Part shown: piece by piece, positions 32,586 to 40,637 of the stretch | How the letters are laid out: every line of letters begins with the position of its first letter | How positions within the stretch are numbered: the first letter of the stretch is position 1 | Origin: Villigracilis sp024434165 | Lineage (GTDB): Bacteria; Chloroflexota; Anaerolineae; Anaerolineales; Villigracilaceae | Length of the DNA stretch: 64,000 bases | Direction: 5' to 3' | NCBI GenBank assembly: GCA_030263665.1 | Contig: SZPK01000008.1 | Span: forward strand, 329,531 to 393,530 | Translations under genes and position numbers: made by a program | Notes under the pieces: generated by a model | Told to the model about the DNA's origin: nothing | The model's database searches: none | The model's input: only the letters and a program-made list of their open reading frames with translations

Positions 32586-33809
32586 CTACTTATCCCCAAC
32601 CAGCGCCTGATATTCCAAATACGCCGTCAAGCCGTTGATCCAGCGCTGCACCCCATCCACGCGGATGGAAGGGTCTTCGCAGGAGGCGAAGACGCCGCCT
32701 TTGTAGCGCCGTTTCATTTCCCCTGTAATATCGAAGTTGCAGTCGCTGGCGGGCAGCTGCCGTGCCTGCACAAACGTAATGAACGTGCGGATTTCACGCT
32801 CGAGCCGCGCATGGTCGGCATCTGCAAGCGCAAACGCCTGGGCGAGCGCGGAAAGCGCCTCCAGTTTGGAAGCCGTTGAAATGCTGGAATTGACCGGGTT
32901 TAGCGAGCGCACCTGCCCGGCAATGACAAGATCGGCAATCTGCCTGGCATACGTGTAGTCGGCTTTCGTCAGTTCATCGAGGCGGGCAAGCATGGCAAAG
33001 GCGTAACTGTGACCGTAGTCTTCGGTCGCCGGCTGGGCAAGCAGGGAATCATTGACATCGCGCGCCTGCTCCAGCCAGAATTCGTTATCGGTCATTTCGT
33101 ACAACTGCAACAGCGCGTACAAACTCTCGCCGTTGAATGTGGGGGAAACATAATCGGGGTCCACGGTCCCTTCAAAATGCGGGTCGAACGAATGATAAAA
33201 ACCGCCGTCCGGGCGGCGCATGGAGACGATGAAATATCCCATATCCACGGCGGCGGCAAGCAGGTCGCGTTCCGCCAGCATCACGCTTCCCGTCGCCTGC
33301 CAGCGCTTGTAGATGGCGTCAATCATCGCCGCCGCCCCGCCCAGCGGACAAATCCCGTTGGTATACAAACAGGCGCCCTTGAAGCGCTCCGGGTCGGTCA
33401 AGAGCATGATGAGATAATGCCCCAGCGCACGGTCGCCCGCCCGGCAGTACGATGAGTCGCCTGATACGCGGCAGACGGTGTACAGCGAGCCGGTCCCGCC
33501 CGCCAGCCGGATATAGGAGGGTGTGGATGAACGGTCATCGGTCAGAACGTTGACTTGATACGGCAGTTCCCCGTTTGCCAGTTGCTGGCGGACGAGATAA
33601 TCGCCCGCGCTGATCACCGCATTCTTAAGAGAGTTATTCCCAATAGGGATGATCGCAGGGGCATGTGCGGGCACAGCGGTTTGAGTCGGTAGAGCAATTT
33701 CAATCGTGGGTTGAACTTCCGGCGATGTTTCCTCCCCATTTCGCAGGAAAAACGCTGCAAACACCAGCGTCAGCAGACTTATCACGATAAGCACGAATCT
33801 TTTTTGCAT
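32586..33809 (-). CDS. Secreted alpha-toroid protein
   Basis: A 407-residue exported protein. It starts MQKRFVLIVISLLTLVFAAFF, an N-terminal signal anchor. After a Pro/Thr-rich stretch, the body is built of helical hairpins with repeated segments such as AGDYLVRQQLANGELPYQV, AVDMGYFIVSMRRPDGGFYHSFDP and NGESLYALLQLYEMT. These resemble (alpha/alpha)6-toroid enzymes (six-hairpin glycosidase or prenyltransferase-like folds), but no catalytic residues can be named. The start at 33809 falls 20 nt after the stop of the restriction-modification gene, so the two may be co-transcribed. Confidence 0.65.
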   Translation of the reverse strand: MQKRFVLIVISLLTLVFAAFFLRNGEETSPEVQPTIEIALPTQTAVPAHAPAIIPIGNNSLKNAVISAGDYLVRQQLANGELPYQVNVLTDDRSSTPSYIRLAGGTGSLYTVCRVSGDSSYCRAGDRALGHYLIMLLTDPERFKGACLYTNGICPLGGAAAMIDAIYKRWQATGSVMLAERDLLAAAVDMGYFIVSMRRPDGGFYHSFDPHFEGTVDPDYVSPTFNGESLYALLQLYEMTDNEFWLEQARDVNDSLLAQPATEDYGHSYAFAMLARLDELTKADYTYARQIADLVIAGQVRSLNPVNSSISTASKLEALSALAQAFALADADHARLEREIRTFITFVQARQLPASDCNFDITGEMKRRYKGGVFASCEDPSIRVDGVQRWINGLTAYLEYQALVGDK

Positions 33810-33828
33810 GGATTTCCCGCGCCGATTG

Positions 33829-36357
33829 CTATCGGGGGCCAAAGAATTTATCGCCATTGAAATGAATCAAGTGGGAGGGCATGTCGGCAATCCAGACTTC
33901 TGTTTCCCAGGCAATCTCATTGGCAAATTTCTTGTATGCGGCAAAATTCAAAAAAGCAGTGACGTAGATCTTCCCCACCCTGCACTTTGCCAGCATCTTC
34001 TCCAATTCCAGGTGGCGTTTGGGCGAGATCGGCCCGTGCGAAGTCACAGCCTCGATCAGGAAGAGCCATTTCTTTTTTGGGTCATACAAAACGACGTCGG
34101 GGAACTTCCCATGAGCGGAAACAGGTATCCCAAGTTTTGCGAACATGGGCTCATCAAGAACCAGCGTCTTTTTCGCTGTATCGCCGAGATAGATCAATTT
34201 CGCCCCCGGCGCAAACCGCGGACCGAACTCCTCCACAATGGCGGCTTGAAGTTTATTGTGTTTGCCCGGCGACAGGCGATAGACCTTTCCCTCTGAGACC
34301 CGCAAAGGGATTTTATTTTGCTCCCTTGTTTTCTGATAGACATCCAGCAGTCGTCCCTGCCGGGTTGTGAACTCCCTGCTTTTCGACTTCCATCGGGGCG
34401 AGCCATAGGAACGAATCACGTCCAGCGCCAAATCGGACAAAACATAATTAGTCAGTCCGCTGTTGGTGGGACGGGCAGGATCGTCCACGTTGCGAACGAC
34501 AAGTCCGGCCTGTTCAAACTGGTGCAGCACCTTGCGGCGAATCGTTTCCCGGCTGTTTTCCGCATATTCACGCCCATAGCGCTCCTTGATCTCCGCCAAA
34601 ATATCATGCACGCGCAAACGTTTGCCTGCCGCCTGCTTCCATTTTATGTCTTCTGAGAGCTGGGCAAGAACCAGCAGAGTCAAGGCTGAAATCTCGTTTT
34701 GCTGGGCAGATGGCAAACCGAGCGCCTCCAAAACTTCCTGTGCCTGTTCGATTTTTCCCATGGTGATCCTGGTCTCCTGTATCATCGGAAATTCTTCGGG
34801 GAGCAGTTTCATCTGCCAGAGTGTTGAAAAAATGACGGCATCCACCTTTTCCGCGGTTGGTTCATCCATTCGCCGCACTTTTTCCCCGATCATGCAAATG
34901 GCTTCCATGGGCGGCAGCGGCAAAGCGCGTAATTCCGCCGCATTAACCTGGGTATTGCCGTTCAGAATTCTGAAATACCGATCCACAATGGCGCTGTTCA
35001 AAACGGCGGAAAGTCCAACCGCCTCGGGAACTTGCAGGGTATCCTTCTTCTTGAAAATCACGTTCAGGTGGTTTTCAAACCCGATTTGACGGAAGTCGAA
35101 TTCGCTTTCCAGAAACGGGGCTGAGATCAAACGGCGCCTGTCCTCCTTTGCGCTGAAGCGGCGCAACAAAACATAATTGGAATTGGGCATCAGCAGGGAG
35201 GGGTCGTTTGGGGCAATTGCCTGAGGCTTGTTGAATTTTTCCAGCGGGTATTCGACTTTGTAGGGCTTGACGTTTTGCATCCAAAATAAAGGCGCAGCGC
35301 CGTTTCCGTTTCTCCCCGCCTTCAATAATGCCTTTGCCCGAAAAGGCACAACCCGCCCGGTGGAAACCTGCAGCCCGTACCGTTCCAGCGAGCCCTCCCA
35401 GGCATCCATTGCGTCGAGAATTTGTTCATCCAAAACCCCGGTGGGAAGGCGAAAGAGCAGCGATCCCTGGCGATCATCCAAAAAATGCCGAAAGGACACC
35501 TTGCGGGAAATGATTCCATCGGTCAATGCCGTGTCGTTATTGGAAGAGGAGATGGTAATGTGTCCGGCCCAATAATGATTCGACCGGGGTGGAGACTGCT
35601 TTTCAAAGGTAAAAATTACATTCTCCTGCAGCACATCGTCATTTTTGAAAACATCGCCGCGAGATTGAAATACATGCACCGCAAGCGGATCAACCTCCCT
35701 CAGCAGATCGCGGCGGAATTCAGAAAAATACACTCCCGAACAAAAACTGCGCGGCACAATGAAGCAGGCTTTTCCCTGCGGCGCGAGCAACTTTGCAGAT
35801 AAAGCCATGAACAGCGTGTAAATATTGGTGTGTCCGTTCAACGCTCCAGAAACGGCTTTTACCCGTTTGTCATCCACATTGAGTTTGAAATAAGGGGGAT
35901 TGCTTAAGACAAAGGCAAACTTTGTTTTTTCCGAATTGACAGGATCGAAAAACGAAGGCTGACTTCCCGGCGCGCATGTGGTTATGAAATCCTCCTGAAA
36001 CACCTGCCAATAAATTTTTATCCCGCGTTTTTTCGCTTTTCCAGCGGCAAATTCCAACACGTTGCGGCTTAGGGTGCACAATTCCCCGTCGGTTTCGTAA
36101 GCAGTGATCGAAATTTCAAGCGGGTTATTTTCCTCCATTAACCTTTCAATCACAGCGCACGCCAAAACCCCGGAACCGATGGCCGGTTCAAGCACTGACG
36201 CGCCGGTTTGAATGGGTCCCAATTGGTTTGCCATGTAGCGCGCCACAGTCGGAGGCGTGAGAAATTGACCGTGTTCCTTCAAAACGCTCGCGCCCCGCTT
36301 TTCCAGAACACGTTTTCCCTGTTCGTATGCGTAGGAGATCAGGTCTGGAATTTGCAT
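33829..36357 (-). CDS. Fused type II restriction-modification enzyme: N6-adenine methyltransferase + BsuBI/PstI endonuclease
   Basis: One 842-residue chain. Residues 1-530 are an Eco57I/PstI-type adenine methyltransferase: SAM motif EPAIGSG (57-63), catalytic NPPY (153-156), then a target-recognition region. Residues about 538-680 match the N-terminal HTH domain of BsuBI/PstI enzymes (LEALGLPSAQQNEISALTLL ... YAENSRETIRRKVLHQFEQAG ... RPTNSG). Residues about 690-842 match the catalytic domain: GAKLIYLGDT, GKFPDVVLYD (754), LIEAVTSHGPISPKR, YVTAF and ETEVWIADMPSHLIHFNG. The relatives cut CTGCAG, so that is the best guess for the target. These activities are normally on separate proteins. TATAAT lies 7 nt before the ATG (36370-36365), implying a leaderless mRNA. 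Confidence 0.88.
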   Translation of the reverse strand: MQIPDLISYAYEQGKRVLEKRGASVLKEHGQFLTPPTVARYMANQLGPIQTGASVLEPAIGSGVLACAVIERLMEENNPLEISITAYETDGELCTLSRNVLEFAAGKAKKRGIKIYWQVFQEDFITTCAPGSQPSFFDPVNSEKTKFAFVLSNPPYFKLNVDDKRVKAVSGALNGHTNIYTLFMALSAKLLAPQGKACFIVPRSFCSGVYFSEFRRDLLREVDPLAVHVFQSRGDVFKNDDVLQENVIFTFEKQSPPRSNHYWAGHITISSSNNDTALTDGIISRKVSFRHFLDDRQGSLLFRLPTGVLDEQILDAMDAWEGSLERYGLQVSTGRVVPFRAKALLKAGRNGNGAAPLFWMQNVKPYKVEYPLEKFNKPQAIAPNDPSLLMPNSNYVLLRRFSAKEDRRRLISAPFLESEFDFRQIGFENHLNVIFKKKDTLQVPEAVGLSAVLNSAIVDRYFRILNGNTQVNAAELRALPLPPMEAICMIGEKVRRMDEPTAEKVDAVIFSTLWQMKLLPEEFPMIQETRITMGKIEQAQEVLEALGLPSAQQNEISALTLLVLAQLSEDIKWKQAAGKRLRVHDILAEIKERYGREYAENSRETIRRKVLHQFEQAGLVVRNVDDPARPTNSGLTNYVLSDLALDVIRSYGSPRWKSKSREFTTRQGRLLDVYQKTREQNKIPLRVSEGKVYRLSPGKHNKLQAAIVEEFGPRFAPGAKLIYLGDTAKKTLVLDEPMFAKLGIPVSAHGKFPDVVLYDPKKKWLFLIEAVTSHGPISPKRHLELEKMLAKCRVGKIYVTAFLNFAAYKKFANEIAWETEVWIADMPSHLIHFNGDKFFGPR

Positions 36358-36399
36358 TGCAGGAATTATACCGCCCCCGTCATCCGCCCAATCACAGCG

Positions 36400-37068
36400 T
36401 CAACGAATTTGGAGAATACTCATCAAATCCCGCAGGGATAATTCCGCCAGCGACGAAACCGTCATATCGCCGGAGGCGTTCATCTTCGCAGTGAGCGGAT
36501 TGGGAACCCAAACCACAAAGATACCCGCCCGTTTTGCCGCCAGCACCCCGTTGGGCGAATCCTCGAAAACCACCGCCTCGGAATTCCCGACCTGCAGTTT
36601 CTCCAACGCCTTCAGGAAAATATCGGGGTGGGGTTTTGTCCTGCCGGGCGGCACGTCGTCCTGGCAGACGATGTGGTCGAACCAATGGAAGATGCCAAGC
36701 CGTTGAGCGTGCGCATCCACCCAGGAGTGCGGGGAACTGGAGCCGATTGCCACTTTGAGCCCCTGCGCCTTCGCCGCATGGATCATCTCCTTCACGCCGG
36801 GCATCACCGGGCTGGCGTGGATGAGCGCATCCGCCTCCTTCCGGTAGCGAAGCCTCGAGGAAACAGGATCCAGCCGTCCCTGGGAAAGATGCGCAAGGTG
36901 CTCGGCGGCGTCGAAGGTCGAGATGCCGTATCCGCCGATGGTCTTTTCCCATTCATGCACGGGCAGTTCAAACCCGTGATCGCGGTAGATGGACTGCCAA
37001 ACCAAAACTTCGGGCGTCTCGGTATCGAGAATCAGCCCGTCGAAATCGAATATCAACGCTCTAAGCAT
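36400..37068 (-). CDS. HAD-superfamily phosphatase (beta-phosphoglucomutase-like)
   Basis: A 222-residue cytoplasmic HAD-IA hydrolase. Motif I is DFDGLILDTE, motif II GSSSP, motif III K in GRTKPHPDIF, and motif IV EDSPNGVLAA; the helical cap lies between motifs I and II. Members dephosphorylate sugar phosphates or related metabolites; the substrate cannot be told. The ATG follows directly after the TAA of the upstream gene (TAAATG), so it is coupled to that gene. Confidence 0.93.
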   Translation of the reverse strand: MLRALIFDFDGLILDTETPEVLVWQSIYRDHGFELPVHEWEKTIGGYGISTFDAAEHLAHLSQGRLDPVSSRLRYRKEADALIHASPVMPGVKEMIHAAKAQGLKVAIGSSSPHSWVDAHAQRLGIFHWFDHIVCQDDVPPGRTKPHPDIFLKALEKLQVGNSEAVVFEDSPNGVLAAKRAGIFVVWVPNPLTAKMNASGDMTVSSLAELSLRDLMSILQIR

Positions 37069-37395
37069 TTAAGGAAACCGCCTTACAAAGTCCGAAATTG
37101 CTTCCCATATCTTCAGGTCGCTTACGCCTTCCTTGTTGATGATCTCCATCATTTCGTGAACGGCTTTTCTCATCGTTCGGTATTCGCGCTGGGCGTCGGC
37201 ATCCGAATTGAAGAAGCGCGTGTGGTCGAACCAGCCGTATACGTTCAGCGAAACCGAAATGTATCCGTTGCCGCGTTTGAACGTGATGCGCGCGCCGCCC
37301 TCGTGTTCCTCGTCGTACAAAATCTTTCCGCCCTCGGGGCTCACCGTGCCAATGCTCTGCCCGTGATTGAATGAAGTCCAGCTACTCATCAACAT
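37069..37395 (-). CDS. Hypothetical protein
   Basis: A 108-residue soluble protein, MLMSSWTSFNHGQSIGTVSPEGG..., with an alpha/beta N-terminal half (ILYDEEHEGGARITFKRGNGYISVSLNVYGWFDHTRFF) and a helical C-terminus. I do not recognise the family. Its start overlaps the end of the GNAT gene by 14 bp and its stop abuts the HAD gene, so it is the middle gene of a three-gene unit. A start at 37389 is also possible. Confidence 0.65.
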   Translation of the reverse strand: MLMSSWTSFNHGQSIGTVSPEGGKILYDEEHEGGARITFKRGNGYISVSLNVYGWFDHTRFFNSDADAQREYRTMRKAVHEMMEIINKEGVSDLKIWEAISDFVRRFP

Positions 37396-38299
37396 CTATT
37401 CTACTCATTTGGGTCGGTTGGACGCCCGCTCTTGCAGGGATCACGCGCGCGGGCTGTTCGTCCTTCACCAGCCGCGCCAGATGTTTCACCATCACCGCCT
37501 GCCGCGCCGAAGCCTTTGCGCCCAGGTCGGCAAGCGCCGGTTCCAGCCATGCCTGGTACGAACGAACATTCAGATACACGGGACGCCTGTTGCGGTCCGG
37601 CAGGCTGGCAACCAGCGAAACGATCTTCCCGCTCACGTCGCTTTCGTCGGGGAGCATCAGCGGAGTCAACATGATGCCGTACACGCCGTGCGTGACGTTC
37701 GCAAAACAGCGCGCCTCCGTATGGATGTATCCCTGCGGGCGCTTTGGAGCCGGTTCGACGGGATGGAGCAGCTGCGGCACGATCTGATAATGCAGACTCT
37801 GCGCCGCCGGCAGGTCTGCGGAATGGATGCGCCTCCAACCGGACCCTGTGCCTGCTTCTGTTTTCTCGAGCAGACTCACATCCCACACCCTTTGCCACGC
37901 ATAGACGGAGAAACCCGCCATGCGCAGCGCCGGGAAGACGTTGCTAGTCTCTTCCACTTCGGCGATCACGTGCGCGGCTTGCCAGGTTCCCGCCTGCGCG
38001 GCGAGATGTTCGATCAGGGCGGGCAGGTGCGGGCTGTTCAAATTGGACGACGGCGCAAGGTAAAGCAATTTTGCAAACGTTTCCCCGCGCGTGTGGATGA
38101 CTCCGCCAAGGATGGGACTGCCATCTGTATTGCGAATCGCCGCATACAAATGACGCGCCGGGTTGATGTACGCCAGCAGCCCCATTGCGCCCAGTGGATG
38201 ACCGCGCGTCAACGCCCGCGCGCTGTCGAGAGTCAATATATCGTTTCGATAACGGGCGATGGTGGGGAGGTCGAGCAGGTCGAGAGGACGAATGGTCAT
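37382..38299 (-). CDS. GNAT-family N-acetyltransferase-like protein
   Basis: A 305-residue protein with two GNAT-like halves. The first has MTIRPLDLLDLPTIARYRND and a beta-bulge region AHVIAEVEETSNVFPALRMAGFSVYAWQRVWDV. The second, starting GWRRIHSADLPAAQSLHYQIVP, ends with YLNVRSYQAWLEPALADLGAK, the usual end of the fold. No RxxGxG/A motif is evident, so acetyl-CoA binding is uncertain. It is the first gene of the GNAT-hypothetical-HAD unit. Confidence 0.7.
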   Translation of the reverse strand: MTIRPLDLLDLPTIARYRNDILTLDSARALTRGHPLGAMGLLAYINPARHLYAAIRNTDGSPILGGVIHTRGETFAKLLYLAPSSNLNSPHLPALIEHLAAQAGTWQAAHVIAEVEETSNVFPALRMAGFSVYAWQRVWDVSLLEKTEAGTGSGWRRIHSADLPAAQSLHYQIVPQLLHPVEPAPKRPQGYIHTEARCFANVTHGVYGIMLTPLMLPDESDVSGKIVSLVASLPDRNRRPVYLNVRSYQAWLEPALADLGAKASARQAVMVKHLARLVKDEQPARVIPARAGVQPTQMSRIDVDE

Positions 38300-38309
38300 T
38301 GGATGTTTA

Positions 38310-38402
38310 TGTCATTGCGAGGGTGGTCTTCCCGAAGCAATCCCCTGTGATGAGGAAGCTGCTTCGTCACGGCGCTTTGCGCCGCTCCTCGCAACGACAG
38401 TT
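38310..38402. repeat. GTCATTGCGAG-type palindromic repeat, copy 2
   Basis: It runs from GTCATTGCGAGGGTGG to CTCCTCGCAACGAC, with GAAGCAATC and GAAGCTGCTTCG inside and GGCGCTTTGCGCC near the right end. It fills the gap between the GNAT gene and pdxT. Confidence 0.75.
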
Positions 38403-38406
38403 AATG

Positions 38407-38985
38407 CTAACTCGCCAGCGAAATAAAATACTCGTGGAAGCGCGTGTCGTTTGTCAGCTCGGGGTGGAACGAAGTTGCCAACAGGTGTCCTTCCTGCGCG
38501 GCGACGATGCGTCCGTCTTCCAGTGCGCTCAATACTTTTGCGTTTCCGCCCACCGATTCGATGATCGGCGCGCGGATGAAAACGGCATGATATGGATGCT
38601 CCGTGCCGGTGGCTTTGAAGAGCTCGTCAATCTCCAGGTCGGTCTCGAAGGAATCAACCTGCCGCCCAAACGCATTCCGCCGCACCTTGATGTTCATCAG
38701 ACCCAGCAGGGGTTGGTCGCGTCCGATATCGTTGGAGAGGAAGATCGCGCCGGCGCACGTCCCCCAAACGGCGTGAGTTCGTCCGAACTCGCGCAGCGGC
38801 TCCATCAGGTTGTATGCCATTGCCAGTTTGCCAATCGTCGTGGATTCGCCGCCGGGGATGATGAGACCATCCAGTCCTTTCAACTGTTCGGGCAAACGTA
38901 CTTCCGCTGTCTCCACGCCGATTTTTTTCAGCATGGAAATATGTTCTGAAAAGTCGCCCTGCAGGGCGAGGACACCGATCTTCAT
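38407..38985 (-). CDS. pdxT: Pyridoxal 5'-phosphate synthase glutaminase subunit
   Basis: Glutaminase subunit (192 residues) that supplies ammonia to PdxS for making vitamin B6 without deoxyxylulose phosphate. The class I amidotransferase triad is intact: nucleophile Cys in WGTCAGAIF, His and Glu in SFHPEL. PGGESTTIGKL is the family signature. No ribosome-binding site is evident before the ATG because a repeat cluster (39006-39083) separates it from pdxS. Confidence 0.97.
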   Translation of the reverse strand: MKIGVLALQGDFSEHISMLKKIGVETAEVRLPEQLKGLDGLIIPGGESTTIGKLAMAYNLMEPLREFGRTHAVWGTCAGAIFLSNDIGRDQPLLGLMNIKVRRNAFGRQVDSFETDLEIDELFKATGTEHPYHAVFIRAPIIESVGGNAKVLSALEDGRIVAAQEGHLLATSFHPELTNDTRFHEYFISLAS

Positions 38986-39005
38986 ACTGTATAACCGTGG
39001 AAATA

Positions 39006-39083
39006 GTGATCAGTTATCAGTAATCAGTCATCCGTGTCGCTCCATCAACTGCTGATCACTGAATACTGGTTACTGATAACTGG
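39006..39083. repeat. TGATCAGTTATCAGT-type repeat between pdxS and pdxT
   Basis: TGATCAGTTATCAGTAATCAG on the left and ACTGATAACTGG on the right are built from the same unit in opposite orientation, with CTGATCACTGAATACTGG inside. The family matches the block inside pheT (1583-1634). Confidence 0.7.
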
Positions 39084-39086
39084 CTT

Positions 39087-39974
39087 TCACCAACCGCGCC
39101 CTGCGATCTTTTCCGCTTCGGGCATCTGCGAGACGTTGCGTCCCACCATCGCTTCGCCGAGGTTCTTGCTCACCTCCGCGAGGATGGAGGCATCCTGGTA
39201 ATGCGTCACCGCTTTGACGATGGCTTGCGCGCGCCGGGCGGGGTCGCCGCTCTTGAAAATACCCGATCCAACGAACACGCCGTCCACGCCAAGCTGCATC
39301 ATCAACGCCGCATCCGCCGGGGTCGCCACGCCACCCGCCGCAAAGTTCACCACCGGCAGGCGTCCGAGTTCCTTCGTTTCCTTCACCAGTTCATAGGGCG
39401 CGCCGTTGTTCTTGGCAAAGGCCATCAACTCTTCATCGCTCATCGTCGTCAACTGGCGGATCGCGCCGATCACGGTGCGGGCATGACGCACGGCTTCCAC
39501 TACGTCGCCCGTCCCCGCTTCGCCCTTGGTGCGAATCATCGCTGCGCCTTCGCCAATGCGCCGCAGCGCCTCACCTAAGTTACGGCAACCACACACAAAT
39601 GGCACTTTGAAGTTGTGCTTCAAAATGTGATGTTCTTCATCCGCCGGTGTCAGCACCTCGGACTCGTCAATGTAGTCCACACCAATCGCTTCGAGAATTT
39701 GCGCTTCCACAAAGTGACCGATGCGGCACTTCGCCATTACAGGAATCGTCACCGCATCCATGATCTTCAGGATCATATCGGGGTCGGACATGCGCGCCAC
39801 ACCGCCGTTCGCGCGGATGTCGGCAGGCACACGCTCCAATGCCATCACGGCGCAGGCGCCTGCGTCTTCCGCAATTCTGGCTTGCTCGGCGTTCACCACA
39901 TCCATGATGACGCCGCCTTTCAACATTTGCGCTAAACCTTTTTTCTCAGTCCAGGTACCGGTCTTTGCTTCCAT
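39087..39974 (-). CDS. pdxS: Pyridoxal 5'-phosphate synthase lyase subunit
   Basis: Synthase subunit (295 residues) forming pyridoxal phosphate from ribose 5-phosphate, glyceraldehyde 3-phosphate and ammonia. It is a TIM barrel with the early GGVIMDVVNAEQA, the catalytic Lys in VMAKCRIGHFVEAQ, and the phosphate site NFAAGGVATPADAALM plus VFVGSGIFKSGDP. AGGAG lies about 10 nt before the ATG. It forms a 12+12 complex with PdxT, encoded just downstream on the same strand. Confidence 0.98.
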   Translation of the reverse strand: MEAKTGTWTEKKGLAQMLKGGVIMDVVNAEQARIAEDAGACAVMALERVPADIRANGGVARMSDPDMILKIMDAVTIPVMAKCRIGHFVEAQILEAIGVDYIDESEVLTPADEEHHILKHNFKVPFVCGCRNLGEALRRIGEGAAMIRTKGEAGTGDVVEAVRHARTVIGAIRQLTTMSDEELMAFAKNNGAPYELVKETKELGRLPVVNFAAGGVATPADAALMMQLGVDGVFVGSGIFKSGDPARRAQAIVKAVTHYQDASILAEVSKNLGEAMVGRNVSQMPEAEKIAGRGW

Positions 39975-40129
39975 ATTTTATTTACTCCTTTATTGATCGC
40001 AAACACATTCTACCATGTGGACTATTTGCAAATCATAAGAAGACCATAAACGCGCTGCGCCTCATCCCGGACCTGGAACCGGTCCGGCGCTGCGGGCAGA
40101 ATCCACTCTGGAGGAGGGTGCGTGCCTGC

Positions 40130-40157
40130 TTGACAAATCCGGCTTGTATGCTACAAT
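40130..40157 (+). promoter_or_regulatory. Strong extended -10 promoter of the GntR operon
   Basis: TTGACA (40130-40135), 16-bp spacer, TACAAT (40152-40157) with TGC just before it, giving an extended -10 element. Confidence 0.75.
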
Positions 40158-40183
40158 GTATACAATGATACAATTAGTACAAT
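40152..40183 (+). promoter_or_regulatory. TACAAT repeat array, probable GntR operator
   Basis: TACAAT starts at 40152, 40161, 40169 and 40178, spaced 9, 8 and 9 bp. The middle part reads GTATACAATGATAC, a dyad with GTAT/ATAC arms. It overlaps and follows the -10 box, as expected for an autorepressor site. Confidence 0.6.
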
Positions 40184-40195
40184 CAAAGTGAAACC

Positions 40196-40615
40196 ATGGC
40201 TGAACAGAAACTGACCCTGCAACTCGATTTTCATTCCGGCTTGCCCATTTACACCCAAATCGTCAACCAGATTCAAAGCCAGCTGGCGAACGGCATTCTT
40301 AAACCCGGCAGCCAACTGCCCACCGTGCGCGCGCTGGCATCGGAGTTGAGAGTGAACTTCAACACGGTGGCGCGCGCTTATCGCATGTTGGATGAAGCAC
40401 GAATCATTTCCACGCAACAGGGACGCGGCACATTCATCACCGAAATCCCGCCGCCGGAAGTGACCGAAAAACTGCGGAGCGAATCCCTGCTCGCATTGAC
40501 CGATCGTTTCATTGGCGAAGCGCTGCGGCTGGGCTTTTCCAGGCGGGAAGTGGGCCAGATGGTCAGAGACAGGCTGAAAGTCAAGAAAGAAGCGAATGAC
40601 GAAGATGAAGAATGA
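40196..40615 (+). CDS. GntR-family (YtrA-type) transcriptional regulator
   Basis: A 139-residue repressor. The winged helix LPIYTQIVNQIQSQLANGILKPG...LPTVRALASELRVNFNTVARAYRMLDEARIISTQQGRGTFI is the full GntR signature, followed by only about 50 residues of helical dimer region, which defines the YtrA subgroup. This group usually controls adjacent membrane or transport genes in response to envelope stress or antibiotics. It is the first gene of a unit with slipin, SdpI, DUF4177 and CPBP genes and probably represses it through the TACAAT array. Confidence 0.93.
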   Translation: MAEQKLTLQLDFHSGLPIYTQIVNQIQSQLANGILKPGSQLPTVRALASELRVNFNTVARAYRMLDEARIISTQQGRGTFITEIPPPEVTEKLRSESLLALTDRFIGEALRLGFSRREVGQMVRDRLKVKKEANDEDEE

Positions 40616-40637
40616 TTTCGAAGAAGGAGAATTTCAA

